Of a stretch of 36,146 nucleotides of DNA, positions 29,653-36,146 are shown piece by piece (position 1 is the first letter of the stretch; every line of letters begins with the position of its first letter). Origin of the DNA: a virus; the IMG/VR virus record IMGVR_UViG_3300009180_000110, positions 1 to 36,146 of that record; one strand, given 5' to 3'. The notes below the pieces were generated by a model. The model saw only the letters and a program-made list of their open reading frames with translations. It was not told the DNA's origin and made no database searches. Position numbers and translations under genes: made by a program.

Positions 29653-31182
29653 ATGACTATCGCAACTAATACTTTCACGACATTCGCCGCCAAAGGCATT
29701 CGTGAAAATCTCGCAAATATCATCTACAACATCTCACCAGAGGAGACACCGTTCCAATCCAACATTGGAAAAGACAGCGTGCAAAACACTTTGTACGAGT
29801 GGCAGACTGATGCACTCCAAGCTGCGGCAACCAACGCGCAACTTGAGGGTGATGACATTACCAGCTACGAGCCTGTTACCGCAACGGTGCGGATGCAGAA
29901 CTACTGCCAGATCAGCCGCAAAACGGTTGTGCTGTCAGCCACTGAGGAAGTTGTCAACAAGGCTGGACGTAAGTCTGAGCTTGCCTTAACTACATGGGCT
30001 ACTGTGCAGTAATGCACGGCGAAAACCAGGTGAATTGCTGGAAACCCCTTAGAGCCTCAACTACCAAAGTGTGACAATGTTGAGGATTGGGCAATCAGCA
30101 GCCAAGCCGAGAAATCGGAAGGTTCAACGACTAGGGAGAAATCCCGTAGGGCTAAGTAGCCCCAAGCGCCTGGCCCCTCTAAAAAGAGGGTGAAGATATA
30201 GTCTGATCTGTAGCGAAAGTTACAGTCTGCAATCATTCCCTTGGATTGCAGAGCAAGGAAACTAACGAGTCCTTGTCAACACAAATGACCAACTTGCAAA
30301 GAAGGGCGCTGAGTTAAAGCGTGATATGGAATTGATTATGGTCCAAAGCCAAGTTGCAAGTGCAGGCAGCACCAGTGCCGCCCGTACTACCGGCTCTGTT
30401 TTGGCTTTCATCAAGACCAACACTGATGCTGGAACATCTGGAGTTGACCCGTCTTACTCAACGCTGCCAAACAGCTTGCGTACCGATGGTACTGTTCGGA
30501 CCTTCACGGAAACCATTCTCAAAAATGTGATTCAAAAGACCTGGACCTCTGGCGGTACACCGAAAATCCTGATGACAGGCCCGGTGAACAAGCAGCGCGT
30601 TAGCGGATTTGCAGGTATTGCTGCAACCCGCTACAACATCGAAGGTGGCGCTAAACCCGCTACCATCGTTGGCGCAGCTGACATCTACGTTAATACATGG
30701 CGTCACTAAGCAGTAATGCTTAGTTGTAACTGGGTGAATTCGGTGAACCTCCTAACTGTGAAGCCAAGCAAAGGACAATACCGAGCCAAGCCGAGAAATC
30801 GGAAGGTGTAACGACTAGAGGCGGGAGCCTCGTAGGGCCAAGCGGTCCGAAGTACCCAGCCCCTCAAACGAGGGTGAAGAGATAGTCTGATCTACCAGGT
30901 AACTGGTAGCCCCAAAAGGGGGACGAGAAAATAGCGAATCTCGTTTAACATTGATGCAGTGATTTTGGCAATGTGACGGTGGTGGCGAACAGGTTCCAGC
31001 GTGAGCGTGATGCGCTGGTGTTGGACCCTGAGTACGCATCAGTTGCGTATCTGCGTCCTTTCCAGCAGATTGAGTTGGCGAAGACGGGTGACGCTGAGAA
31101 GCGTTTGTTGGTTGTTGAGTATGGCCTCAAGATCACCAGTGAGAATGCTCACGGTCTTGCTGCTGATTTGATAACGTCCTAA
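29653..31182 (+). CDS. Major capsid protein (DUF5309/SU10 type), split by two group I introns
   Basis: The gene is read as three exons: 29653-29986, 30288-30690 and 30960-31182, total 960 nt, 319 residues. Exon 1 ends in KAGRKSELA and exon 2 resumes with QLAKKGAELKRD. Joining at 29986/30288 creates the tyrosine codon of the family motif SELAYQLAKKG. Exon 2 ends ADIYV and exon 3 continues DFGNVTVVANRF, typical of DUF5309 capsid proteins. The second 5' junction could also be after 30691 (with exon 3 from 30958, giving VSDFG), but ending the intron at G30959 fits group I chemistry better. Unspliced, each piece would stop early. AAGGTAATC precedes the start. Confidence 0.88.
29987..30287 (+). other. 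Group I intron 1 in the capsid gene (301 nt)
   Basis: The intron follows exon T29986 and ends in G30287. The exon end GCCT pairs with GGGC (IGS) to form P1 with the usual U-G. Core segments are present: AATCAGCAGCCAAGC, a CCGA-GAAA-TCGG hairpin, P7 strands CGACTA and TAGTCTGA, extra stems GGGA-GAAA-TCCC and GGGCTA-AG-TAGCCC, P8 CCCTCT / AGAGGG, and P9 CTGTAGC-GAAA-GTTACAG followed by TCTGCAATC / GATTGCAGA. This suggests subgroup IA. No endonuclease frame is present. The exact boundaries follow from protein continuity. Confidence 0.88.
30691..30959 (+). other. Group I intron 2 in the capsid gene (269 nt)
   Basis: It shares GCAGTAATGC near its 5' end, GAGCCAAGCCGAGAAATCGG and AACGACTAG with intron 1. 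Helices differ by compensating changes: GAGGC-GGGA-GCCTC, GGGCC-AAGC-GGTCC, P8 CCCTC-AAAC-GAGGG and P9 CTACCAG-GTAA-CTGGTAG. The exon end ACGT pairs with GCGT for P1. The 3' end is G30959. A one-nucleotide shift at the 5' junction is possible. No open frame for a homing enzyme exists. Confidence 0.85.
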
Positions 31183-31223
31183 CCGGAGTGGTGGGCCAGG
31201 GCAACCTGGTCCACCTTCAAAAG

Positions 31224-31538
31224 ATGGAAACACGACTCTTTGACAAAGACAAAACAACTGGCATCACCAGGCTCTGGCACTATGACCCCGAGACTGACGA
31301 GGCGACTATTGAGACTCAGCAGGATGTCTCCAATGTGGTGGAGGAGAACAAGGACCAGTTCAACGCCACCGACAACAAGGCCAACTGGACAGGCGAGTGG
31401 CACAAGGTGGCGTCCATACCGCTAAACATTTACTACGAATTGCAAGCCAGCGGCAAGATCACAGATCAAAGCTACATGAAACGCTGGCTCAATGACCCCG
31501 ACAACAGATTCTTCAGAACAAGGCCAGGACAAGTATGA
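31224..31538 (+). CDS. Small conserved head-cluster protein (104 aa)
   Basis: A 104-residue protein starting METRLFDKDKTTGITRLWHYD. It is a conserved neighbour of the DUF5309 capsid gene in this phage group. It has QQDVSNVVEENKDQFNATD, EWHKVASIPLNIYYELQ and a C-terminal RWLNDPDNRFFRTRPG motif. It may be a head-completion or structural protein. The start is chosen from that conserved METRLF opening; a GTG at 31188 would add twelve unusual residues. Its end overlaps the glycosyltransferase start. Confidence 0.75.
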   Translation: METRLFDKDKTTGITRLWHYDPETDEATIETQQDVSNVVEENKDQFNATDNKANWTGEWHKVASIPLNIYYELQASGKITDQSYMKRWLNDPDNRFFRTRPGQV

Positions 31539-32167
31539 TTATTGCGGTTTGCACTCCAGCGCGTGACATGGTTCACACCCAGTACGCCTATTGCCTGGTG
31601 AACATGGTGGCCTATCACGCCTGCAATACGGATGACCGCATTGACCTCAAAATCATGCAGGGTACGCTGATTCAAAATCAACGGGCAGAGCTGGCCTTAG
31701 ACGCTATGCGAGAGGGCTGCAGCCACATCCTGTTCATTGACTCAGACATGACCTTCCCCCAGGACATGATTCAGCGGCTGCTGGCGCATGACTTGGACAT
31801 TGTGGCAACCAACTGCGCCAGGCGCCGTATGCCAACAGGCCCAACTGCCAAGATCGGCAACAAGCTGGTCTACAGCAATATGGATGACCACGGGCTGCAG
31901 GAGGTGGACACCATTGGCATGGGGGTGATGCTGATCAAGTCAGACGTATTCAAGAAGATGTCCGAACCTTGGTTTGAGACTCCCTGGCGCAATGACAAGC
32001 GGGGCTATGTGGGTGAGGATGTGTTCTTCTGCCTCAAGGCCAAGGAGATTGGGTATAAAATCTACATTGACCACGATGTCTCCCGCGAGATAGGCCACAT
32101 TGGCACCTTTGAATTTCGGCATGAGCACACATGGGTGGTCAAGGATTTGCAGGACAAGGAGGCGTAA
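31535..32167 (+). CDS. Glycosyltransferase family 2-like protein
   Basis: A 210-residue GT-A protein. It begins IIAVCTPARDMVHTQYA, with a substrate loop at QNQRAELALDAMREG, then the metal motif D69-S-D71 in HILFIDSDMTFP. IGMGVMLIKSDVFKK and YVGEDVFFCLKAKEIGYKIY follow (ED as likely base region), then DHDVSREIGHIGTFEF. It should transfer a sugar from a nucleotide-sugar in the host cytoplasm. Being inside the head operon, capsid or tail proteins are plausible acceptors. It is the second such gene in the operon, so the two may act in sequence. Confidence 0.84.
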   Translation: MIIAVCTPARDMVHTQYAYCLVNMVAYHACNTDDRIDLKIMQGTLIQNQRAELALDAMREGCSHILFIDSDMTFPQDMIQRLLAHDLDIVATNCARRRMPTGPTAKIGNKLVYSNMDDHGLQEVDTIGMGVMLIKSDVFKKMSEPWFETPWRNDKRGYVGEDVFFCLKAKEIGYKIYIDHDVSREIGHIGTFEFRHEHTWVVKDLQDKEA

Positions 32168-32791
32168 ATGGCACTCAGTACCTACACCGAGCTAAAAGCA
32201 TCAGTTGCTGACTGGCTCAATCGTTCTGACCTCACAGCGGCAATTGCCGACTTCATCAGTCTCGCCGAGGCTCAGATGGAGCGTACCTTGCGTACCCGGC
32301 AAATGATTGTTCGGTCCAATGCATCCTTCAACGTGGATTTTGGGGCAACGCCTGCCGACTTCCTTGAAGTCAGGACATTCAAACTGTCAGGCACCAACCC
32401 ACCCACTCCATTGACATTCCTGACCATTGACGCAATGAACCAGGAGTCCACCAGGCTCAGTGCAAGTGGCAAGCCAAGATTCTTCACGGTGGTGGGAGGA
32501 CAGTTTAGGCTGGCGCCAGTGCCTGACACCAACTACGCAACCGAGTTGGTGTACTACGCGAAGTTGAGCAAGCTGTCCAGCTCTGTCGCTACCAACTTCA
32601 TCCTGGACTCCAGCCCAGACGCCTACCTCTACGGCAGCTTGTTGCAGGCAGCACCGTACTTGCAGGACGACAACCGAATTCCTGTCTGGGCTGGACTGTA
32701 CGAACGAGCTTTGACTGATTTGCAGGTGGCTGATGACCGTGCATCCACCTCTGGCGGCGCACTGTTGACCCGTGCCAGAACCTTGGGGTAA
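32168..32791 (+). CDS. Head-tail adaptor, gp4/SU10-adaptor type
   Basis: A 207-residue protein. The N-terminal helix pair STYTELKASVADWLNRSD and ADFISLAEAQMERTL, then a beta insertion (DFLEVRTFKLSG, FTVVGGQFRLAPVPD) and the C-terminal helices ending YLYGSLLQAAPYLQDD and AGLYERALTDLQVADD. These are the features of P22 gp4-like adaptors that dock under the portal. AAGGAGGCGTAA precedes the ATG. Confidence 0.86.
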   Translation: MALSTYTELKASVADWLNRSDLTAAIADFISLAEAQMERTLRTRQMIVRSNASFNVDFGATPADFLEVRTFKLSGTNPPTPLTFLTIDAMNQESTRLSASGKPRFFTVVGGQFRLAPVPDTNYATELVYYAKLSKLSSSVATNFILDSSPDAYLYGSLLQAAPYLQDDNRIPVWAGLYERALTDLQVADDRASTSGGALLTRARTLG

Positions 32792-32794
32792 TCA

Positions 32795-32983
32795 ATGATT
32801 GTGACCACGACAAAGGGCGAGATGGATGACTCCTTGCTGGACAAGCGCGAGGGTTCAATTGACACCAGCAATGAATCAACCAACTGGGTTGAGTATTGGC
32901 ATGATGGCGAGTTGGTGCATCGTTCTGTCAACATGGTTTTGAAACGCTCCGTTTTTGCCCAAGGCGAAACGCAACAAATTTAA
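32795..32983 (+). CDS. Hypothetical tail-cluster protein (62 aa)
   Basis: A 62-residue protein, MIVTTTKGEMDDSLLDKREG, followed by NWVEYWHDGELVHRSVNMVLKR, a beta-strand-rich stretch. It is a recurrent small neighbour of the adaptor gene in such phages. GGGGTAATCA precedes the ATG, 3 nt after the adaptor stop. A virion role is likely but unproven. Confidence 0.68.
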   Translation: MIVTTTKGEMDDSLLDKREGSIDTSNESTNWVEYWHDGELVHRSVNMVLKRSVFAQGETQQI

Positions 32984-32992
32984 GGAACTGCT

Positions 32993-33448
32993 ATGGCTAA
33001 CACTCAAGCAATGTGTACCAGCTTCAAGGGCGAGCTGCTGGTGGGACACCACAACTTTGGCACTGGCGTAACCCGCGGGTCAACCGCTGCCGACACCTTC
33101 AAGGCTGCGCTGTACCTGGCCTCGGCAACTGTCAACGCAAGCACCACCGCATTCAGCGCAACCAATGAAGTGTCAGGCACTGGCTACACATCAGGCGGCG
33201 TCACTGTGACCTTTGGCACTGCGCCAAGCACCAGCGGTACAACTGCCTTTGTCACGCCTAGCGCCAGCATTGCATTCAGTTCTGTCACGTTGTCCACAGC
33301 GTTTGATGCGGTTCTGATCTACAACAGCACTCAATCAAACAAGGCAGTCAGTGTCCACACCTTTGGCAGTCAGACAGTGACTGCCGGGACATTCACGCTG
33401 ACCATGCCAACTAATGACGCAAGCACTGGCCTGATCAGGCTGGCGTAA
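32993..33448 (+). CDS. Beta-rich virion protein (151 aa)
   Basis: A 151-residue protein rich in Thr, Ser, Ala and Gly, with repeated strand patterns (FKAALYLASATVNAS, GVTVTFGTAP, AVSVHTFGSQTVTAGTFTL). It looks like a structural or decoration protein, possibly a small tail tube-like subunit. GAACTGCT follows TAAGG ahead of the ATG. I do not recognise the family beyond this style. Confidence 0.7.
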   Translation: MANTQAMCTSFKGELLVGHHNFGTGVTRGSTAADTFKAALYLASATVNASTTAFSATNEVSGTGYTSGGVTVTFGTAPSTSGTTAFVTPSASIAFSSVTLSTAFDAVLIYNSTQSNKAVSVHTFGSQTVTAGTFTLTMPTNDASTGLIRLA

Positions 33449-33461
33449 GCAAGGGGGCAGC

Positions 33462-34163
33462 ATGGCTGCTTATGGAACAGGCTATTACGGGCTTGGTGCT
33501 TATGGCATAGGCAATGTTGTCATCAGCGGCAACACGGCTACTGGTGATGTTGGTACGCTGCTGGCTGACAGGTCCGTCCAGGAGGATGGGACTGTTGCCA
33601 CTGGCAATGTTGGCACAGTAACGCTCACGTTGTCGGTTGGCATTACAGGCAACCAGGCTACAGGTGCGATTGACTCGGTAACGCCATCAGCAGCCAAGGC
33701 TGTGACAGGCAATGCAGCAACCCTGGCGGTTGGCAGTGTCAATCACAGCAAGGCGGTTGACGTTAACGGCAACCAAGCTGCTGGTGCGGCTGGTTCTGTT
33801 GGTGTTGGTGTGAGCAGGGCTTTGACAGGCAACACGGCAACAGGTGCTGTGCAGACGATGCCCTCTGAAGTCCTGGTGTTCCAGGCCATCACGGGTAATG
33901 GGGCAACGGGTAATGTTGGCAATGTGGGTCACAGCAAGGCGGCTGCGGTTAGCGGGAATGCAGCCACTGGTTCGGTGGGCATCGTCTTTGGATTTGGCTG
34001 GGGTGCTATCCCCAACACGGCAGAGAGCTACACGGCAATTAGCGACACTGCAGAGACTTGGATCTCGATTGGCAACACGGCAGAAACGTATACGGCAATA
34101 AGCGATACAGCAGAGACTTGGACTGCAATCGCAGATAATTCTGAAACTTGGACACCTGTTTGA
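33462..34163 (+). CDS. Repetitive tail protein with two kinds of tandem repeat
   Basis: A 233-residue protein with two repeat zones. Residues 20-175 hold about eight copies of GNxATGxVGxV, spaced 18-30 residues, typical of a beta-solenoid or fibrous rod. From residue 185 come five 10-residue repeats: NTAESYTAIS, DTAETWISIG, NTAETYTAIS, DTAETWTAIA and DNSETWTPV. It is probably a fibre or spike component near the S74 fibre. GGGGGCAGC precedes the ATG. Function is inferred from repeat structure and position. Confidence 0.75.
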   Translation: MAAYGTGYYGLGAYGIGNVVISGNTATGDVGTLLADRSVQEDGTVATGNVGTVTLTLSVGITGNQATGAIDSVTPSAAKAVTGNAATLAVGSVNHSKAVDVNGNQAAGAAGSVGVGVSRALTGNTATGAVQTMPSEVLVFQAITGNGATGNVGNVGHSKAAAVSGNAATGSVGIVFGFGWGAIPNTAESYTAISDTAETWISIGNTAETYTAISDTAETWTAIADNSETWTPV

Positions 34164-34175
34164 TAGGAGCTAAAA

Positions 34176-35504
34176 ATGGCAGATACCACCACAACCAACC
34201 TACTGCTGACTAAGCCAGAGGTTGGAGCCAGCACCGACAGTTGGGGAAATAAGGTAAATGCGGACCTAGACTTGGTCGATGCATTGTTTACGGCGGGTGG
34301 CACAGGCACCAGCGTGGGACTCAATGTCGGCTCTGGCAAGACGCTGGCGGTCACCGGGACGCTGACCAGCACAGGCACCACCAACCTGACATCACCAGCA
34401 GTCACCACAGGACTCACCACGCCATCAGCAACCTTTGCCCTGGTCAACACCACGGCAACCACCGTCAACCTGGCTGGAGCTGCTACAGCTCTAAATGTTG
34501 GCGCTGCCACTGGCACTCTCACTGTTGCCAACACCACCCTGGCGGCGAAGGCCATCACAGCCAGTACAACCTTGGGCGTGACGGGAGCAACCACACTGTC
34601 AGCGGCACTGACTTACGGCGGGGTTACGCTGACCAATGCAGTGACAGGCACAGGCAAGATGGTGCTAGACAACACCCCAACCCTAGTCACCCCGGCACTC
34701 GGTGCAGCCACAGGAACAAGCCTTGCCTTGACGGGCACACTAAGCGGCGGCACAAGCGGCACAGCGTACAGCTTCTCAGGCAGTGCGCCAGCGACCAGCT
34801 TGACACTGGACAGCAGCGGTCGGCTAACTATAGGTGTAAGCCCTTCTTTAACAACTGCAAAATTAAACATAAGTGTTGGAAATGTAAGCACATTGGGTGC
34901 GCCAGCAAGTTCTGGATTGTCTATTGATAGCAATGACAATAATATAGTTGTGGGCAACCTATCTCAAATCAGTTTGGGTTTAAGAAATGATTTTCAGCCA
35001 TCTTATATTTCTTATATTGTTACAAGTGCGGCAGGATATTCAAAGGGTGATTTAGTATTTGGCACAAGAAGCGTAACAACCGATACAGCACCAACTGAAC
35101 GGATGCGTATTGAGTCCAGCGGTATCGTTACTATGTCAGCATATGGTGCTGGCGCAGCAACATTCTCAGCCGCTGGTGTTATATCCTCTGTGTCGGACGA
35201 AACATGGAAAATTAAAGATGGTGTACCTGTTGACACAGATGCAATGCTTAAAAAGCTAGAGCCGGGATATTGGTACTACAACGATGAGAGAAAAGAAACC
35301 TTTGGCAGTGACAGGCAGCTAGGTTTCTACGCACAAAACGTCAATGCTGCTATTGGCCCAGAAGCAGCACCAGAACCAGAAGAAGGCAAACCTTGGGGCT
35401 ACTATGACCGTTCTGTTTTGGCGATAACCGTTATGTCTTTGCAAAAAGCACTTGCAACAATTGAAACCCTCACCGCCCGTATCACCGCACTGGAGACAGC
35501 ATGA
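34176..35504 (+). CDS. Tail fibre with C-terminal S74 chaperone domain
   Basis: A 442-residue receptor-binding fibre. The N-terminal virion-binding segment is [24 protein letters not shown], followed by a Thr/Ala-rich shaft. The C-terminal 100 residues are an S74 intramolecular chaperone: [12 protein letters not shown] (self-cleaving Ser near residue 340, before Asp), then [19 protein letters not shown] and a coiled coil [19 protein letters not shown]. The chaperone trimerises the fibre and is removed by autocleavage. The 3' half is clearly more AT-rich than the shaft, suggesting exchange of the tip. TAGGAGCTAAAA precedes the ATG. Confidence 0.88.
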   Translation: MADTTTTNLLLTKPEVGASTDSWGNKVNADLDLVDALFTAGGTGTSVGLNVGSGKTLAVTGTLTSTGTTNLTSPAVTTGLTTPSATFALVNTTATTVNLAGAATALNVGAATGTLTVANTTLAAKAITASTTLGVTGATTLSAALTYGGVTLTNAVTGTGKMVLDNTPTLVTPALGAATGTSLALTGTLSGGTSGTAYSFSGSAPATSLTLDSSGRLTIGVSPSLTTAKLNISVGNVSTLGAPASSGLSIDSNDNNIVVGNLSQISLGLRNDFQPSYISYIVTSAAGYSKGDLVFGTRSVTTDTAPTERMRIESSGIVTMSAYGAGAATFSAAGVISSVSDETWKIKDGVPVDTDAMLKKLEPGYWYYNDERKETFGSDRQLGFYAQNVNAAIGPEAAPEPEEGKPWGYYDRSVLAITVMSLQKALATIETLTARITALETA

Positions 35505-35800
35505 CCACCACTTGGACAATCACCCAAACCGACTACCAAACCGCCAACGGTTTCATCTTTACGGCCCACTGGACTGCCACAGCAGTAGACGAGGGCTACA
35601 CCGCATCCATCTGGTCAACCTGCTCATGGCAGGCAGGCACACCCACTATCCCCTATGCCAGCGTCACGATGCAAGAAGTCTTGGATTGGTGCTACGCATC
35701 AGGCGTGGACAAGGACGCAACTGAGGCAGCACTGGCACAGCAGATTGCATTGCAAAAGAACCCCGTAACCGCCACTGGCACACCTTGGAGCCAGCCGTGA
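35501..35800 (+). CDS. DUF7936-like tail-cluster protein (99 aa)
   Basis: A 99-residue protein: [34 protein letters not shown], then [31 protein letters not shown]. The first half is a beta sheet, the second a helix pair. This matches my memory of DUF7936, usually found after tail-fibre genes; a fibre-assembly or structural function is plausible. It overlaps the fibre stop and the next start by 4 nt each. Confidence 0.75.
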   Translation: MTTTWTITQTDYQTANGFIFTAHWTATAVDEGYTASIWSTCSWQAGTPTIPYASVTMQEVLDWCYASGVDKDATEAALAQQIALQKNPVTATGTPWSQP

Positions 35801-35964
35801 GCCTTGAAGCACAATTTAGCAGCCACGAAGCGGTCTGCGCCGAGAGGTACGAGCAGATCAACGCACGGCTAAAGCGGCTTGAGGGCATCCTCATCAAGAC
35901 TGCCGGGGTGCTTATCTTTTCCATGTCGGCAATCGTCTATGCAAGCCTCACGCTGCATCGTTGA
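35797..35964 (+). CDS. Small membrane protein, GTG start (55 aa)
   Basis: A 55-residue protein starting at GTG 35797, overlapping the previous stop (GTGA). A polar helical part (HEAVCAERYEQINARLKRLEG) is followed by one membrane helix (ILIKTAGVLIFSMSAIVYAS). The layout, a cytoplasmic coiled coil and one C-terminal helix, is seen in phage lysis clusters, close to holins or holin partners. GGAG sits upstream. The exact role cannot be decided. Confidence 0.7.
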   Translation: MSLEAQFSSHEAVCAERYEQINARLKRLEGILIKTAGVLIFSMSAIVYASLTLHR

Positions 35965-35966
35965 TT

Positions 35967-36113
35967 ATGGATTTCTTCGACATCCTGTCGAAAGCATGGC
36001 CTATATTGCTGGCGATCATCACTTTGATAATCGTCCTGGCAAAACTCGACTTGCGGGTGGCAGTGTTAGAGGAGAAGATCAAAACGCTGTTTGAAATGTG
36101 GAACAAGAAATGA
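35967..36113 (+). CDS. Small holin-like membrane protein (48 aa)
   Basis: A 48-residue protein with one membrane helix (WPILLAIITLIIVLAK), a short acidic N terminus and a charged helical C terminus (VAVLEEKIKTLFEMWNKK). It directly follows another membrane protein, and its stop overlaps the next gene (ATGA). Size and topology fit a small single-pass holin or holin partner for the endolysin at 454-864. No family hallmark is available, so this remains a proposal. Confidence 0.65.
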   Translation: MDFFDILSKAWPILLAIITLIIVLAKLDLRVAVLEEKIKTLFEMWNKK

Positions 36114-36146
36114 TTGACCCGCTAACCGCCTTTGCAGTGGCGCAGG
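36110..36146 (+). CDS. Start of a truncated gene (MIDPLTAFAVAQ...)
   Basis: Only the first 12 residues are inside the window: MIDPLTAFAVAQ. The ATG overlaps the previous stop. Proteins beginning this way are common next to holin genes in podoviruses and are usually about 100-150 residues long. It shows that the late transcript continues beyond the window. Confidence 0.55.
   Translation, partial: MIDPLTAFAVAQ

Noticed and set aside
29987-30287. Homing endonuclease inside an intron
   Set aside because: No open frame of useful length and no LAGLIDADG, GIY-YIG or HNH motif in either intron.
29653-31182. Capsid pseudogene or sequencing frameshifts
   Set aside because: The interruptions are 270-300 nt blocks with group I structure, and excision restores the frame and motif exactly.
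1-36146. Integrase, lysogeny repressor or attachment site
   Set aside because: No recombinase motifs and no core-site repeats were recognised; absence is limited to this window, which misses part of the genome.

Overview
The window is almost all of one tailed-phage genome, or a long piece of one, with short-tailed (podovirus-like) architecture. The evidence is a P22/SU10-style head set: large terminase, a portal of about 690 residues, scaffold, a DUF5309-type capsid protein and a gp4-like adaptor. It also has several long Ala/Gln/Gly-rich proteins typical of DNA-ejection proteins, and no tape-measure or sheath gene. I see no integrase, repressor/integrase pair, tRNA or host gene, so a lytic lifestyle is the simplest reading. 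Moderately high GC, strong Shine-Dalgarno sites and the style of the small accessory proteins suggest a Gram-negative, possibly freshwater betaproteobacterial host; this is inference. Both ends of the window are cut inside the same rightward late-gene block (tail/lysis genes), so the molecule is probably circular or circularly permuted with a small piece missing.

Layout. (1) 27-9286, rightward: small conserved proteins, an M15 endolysin, a tail/nozzle-like protein, four long virion or ejection proteins and a small beta-rich protein. (2) 9266-13786, leftward: about a dozen short overlapping accessory genes, then an SNF2-type helicase and a VRR-NUC nuclease. (3) 13787-13883: a divergent control region with a good sigma70 promoter overlapped by a palindrome. 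(4) 13884-20034, rightward replication operon: Cas4/RecB-like DUF2800 protein, a probable ssDNA-binding protein, family A DNA polymerase with proofreading domain, and a primase-helicase. (5) 20059-22787, leftward: nine or so small genes ending at a bidirectional terminator. (6) 22788-23176: a non-coding control region with about a dozen copies of a 9-bp unit (TGTAGTCAA and variants) and a 24-bp perfect inverted repeat around an AT-rich stretch. It is a candidate origin, packaging site or operator array. (7) 23177-36146, rightward late genes: small and large terminase, two glycosyltransferases, portal, scaffold, capsid, adaptor, tail proteins, an S74 tail fibre and two small membrane proteins.

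The main surprise is the major capsid gene. It is not broken: it is split by two related group I introns (about 301 and 269 nt) that carry no homing endonuclease. Removing them restores a continuous 319-residue capsid protein with conserved motifs across both junctions. Other unexplained structure includes hairpins placed 2-9 nt after stop codons through the early operons (two with identical 10-bp stems), repeated gene-junction cassettes in the small-gene block, and several membrane microproteins shorter than 30 residues.
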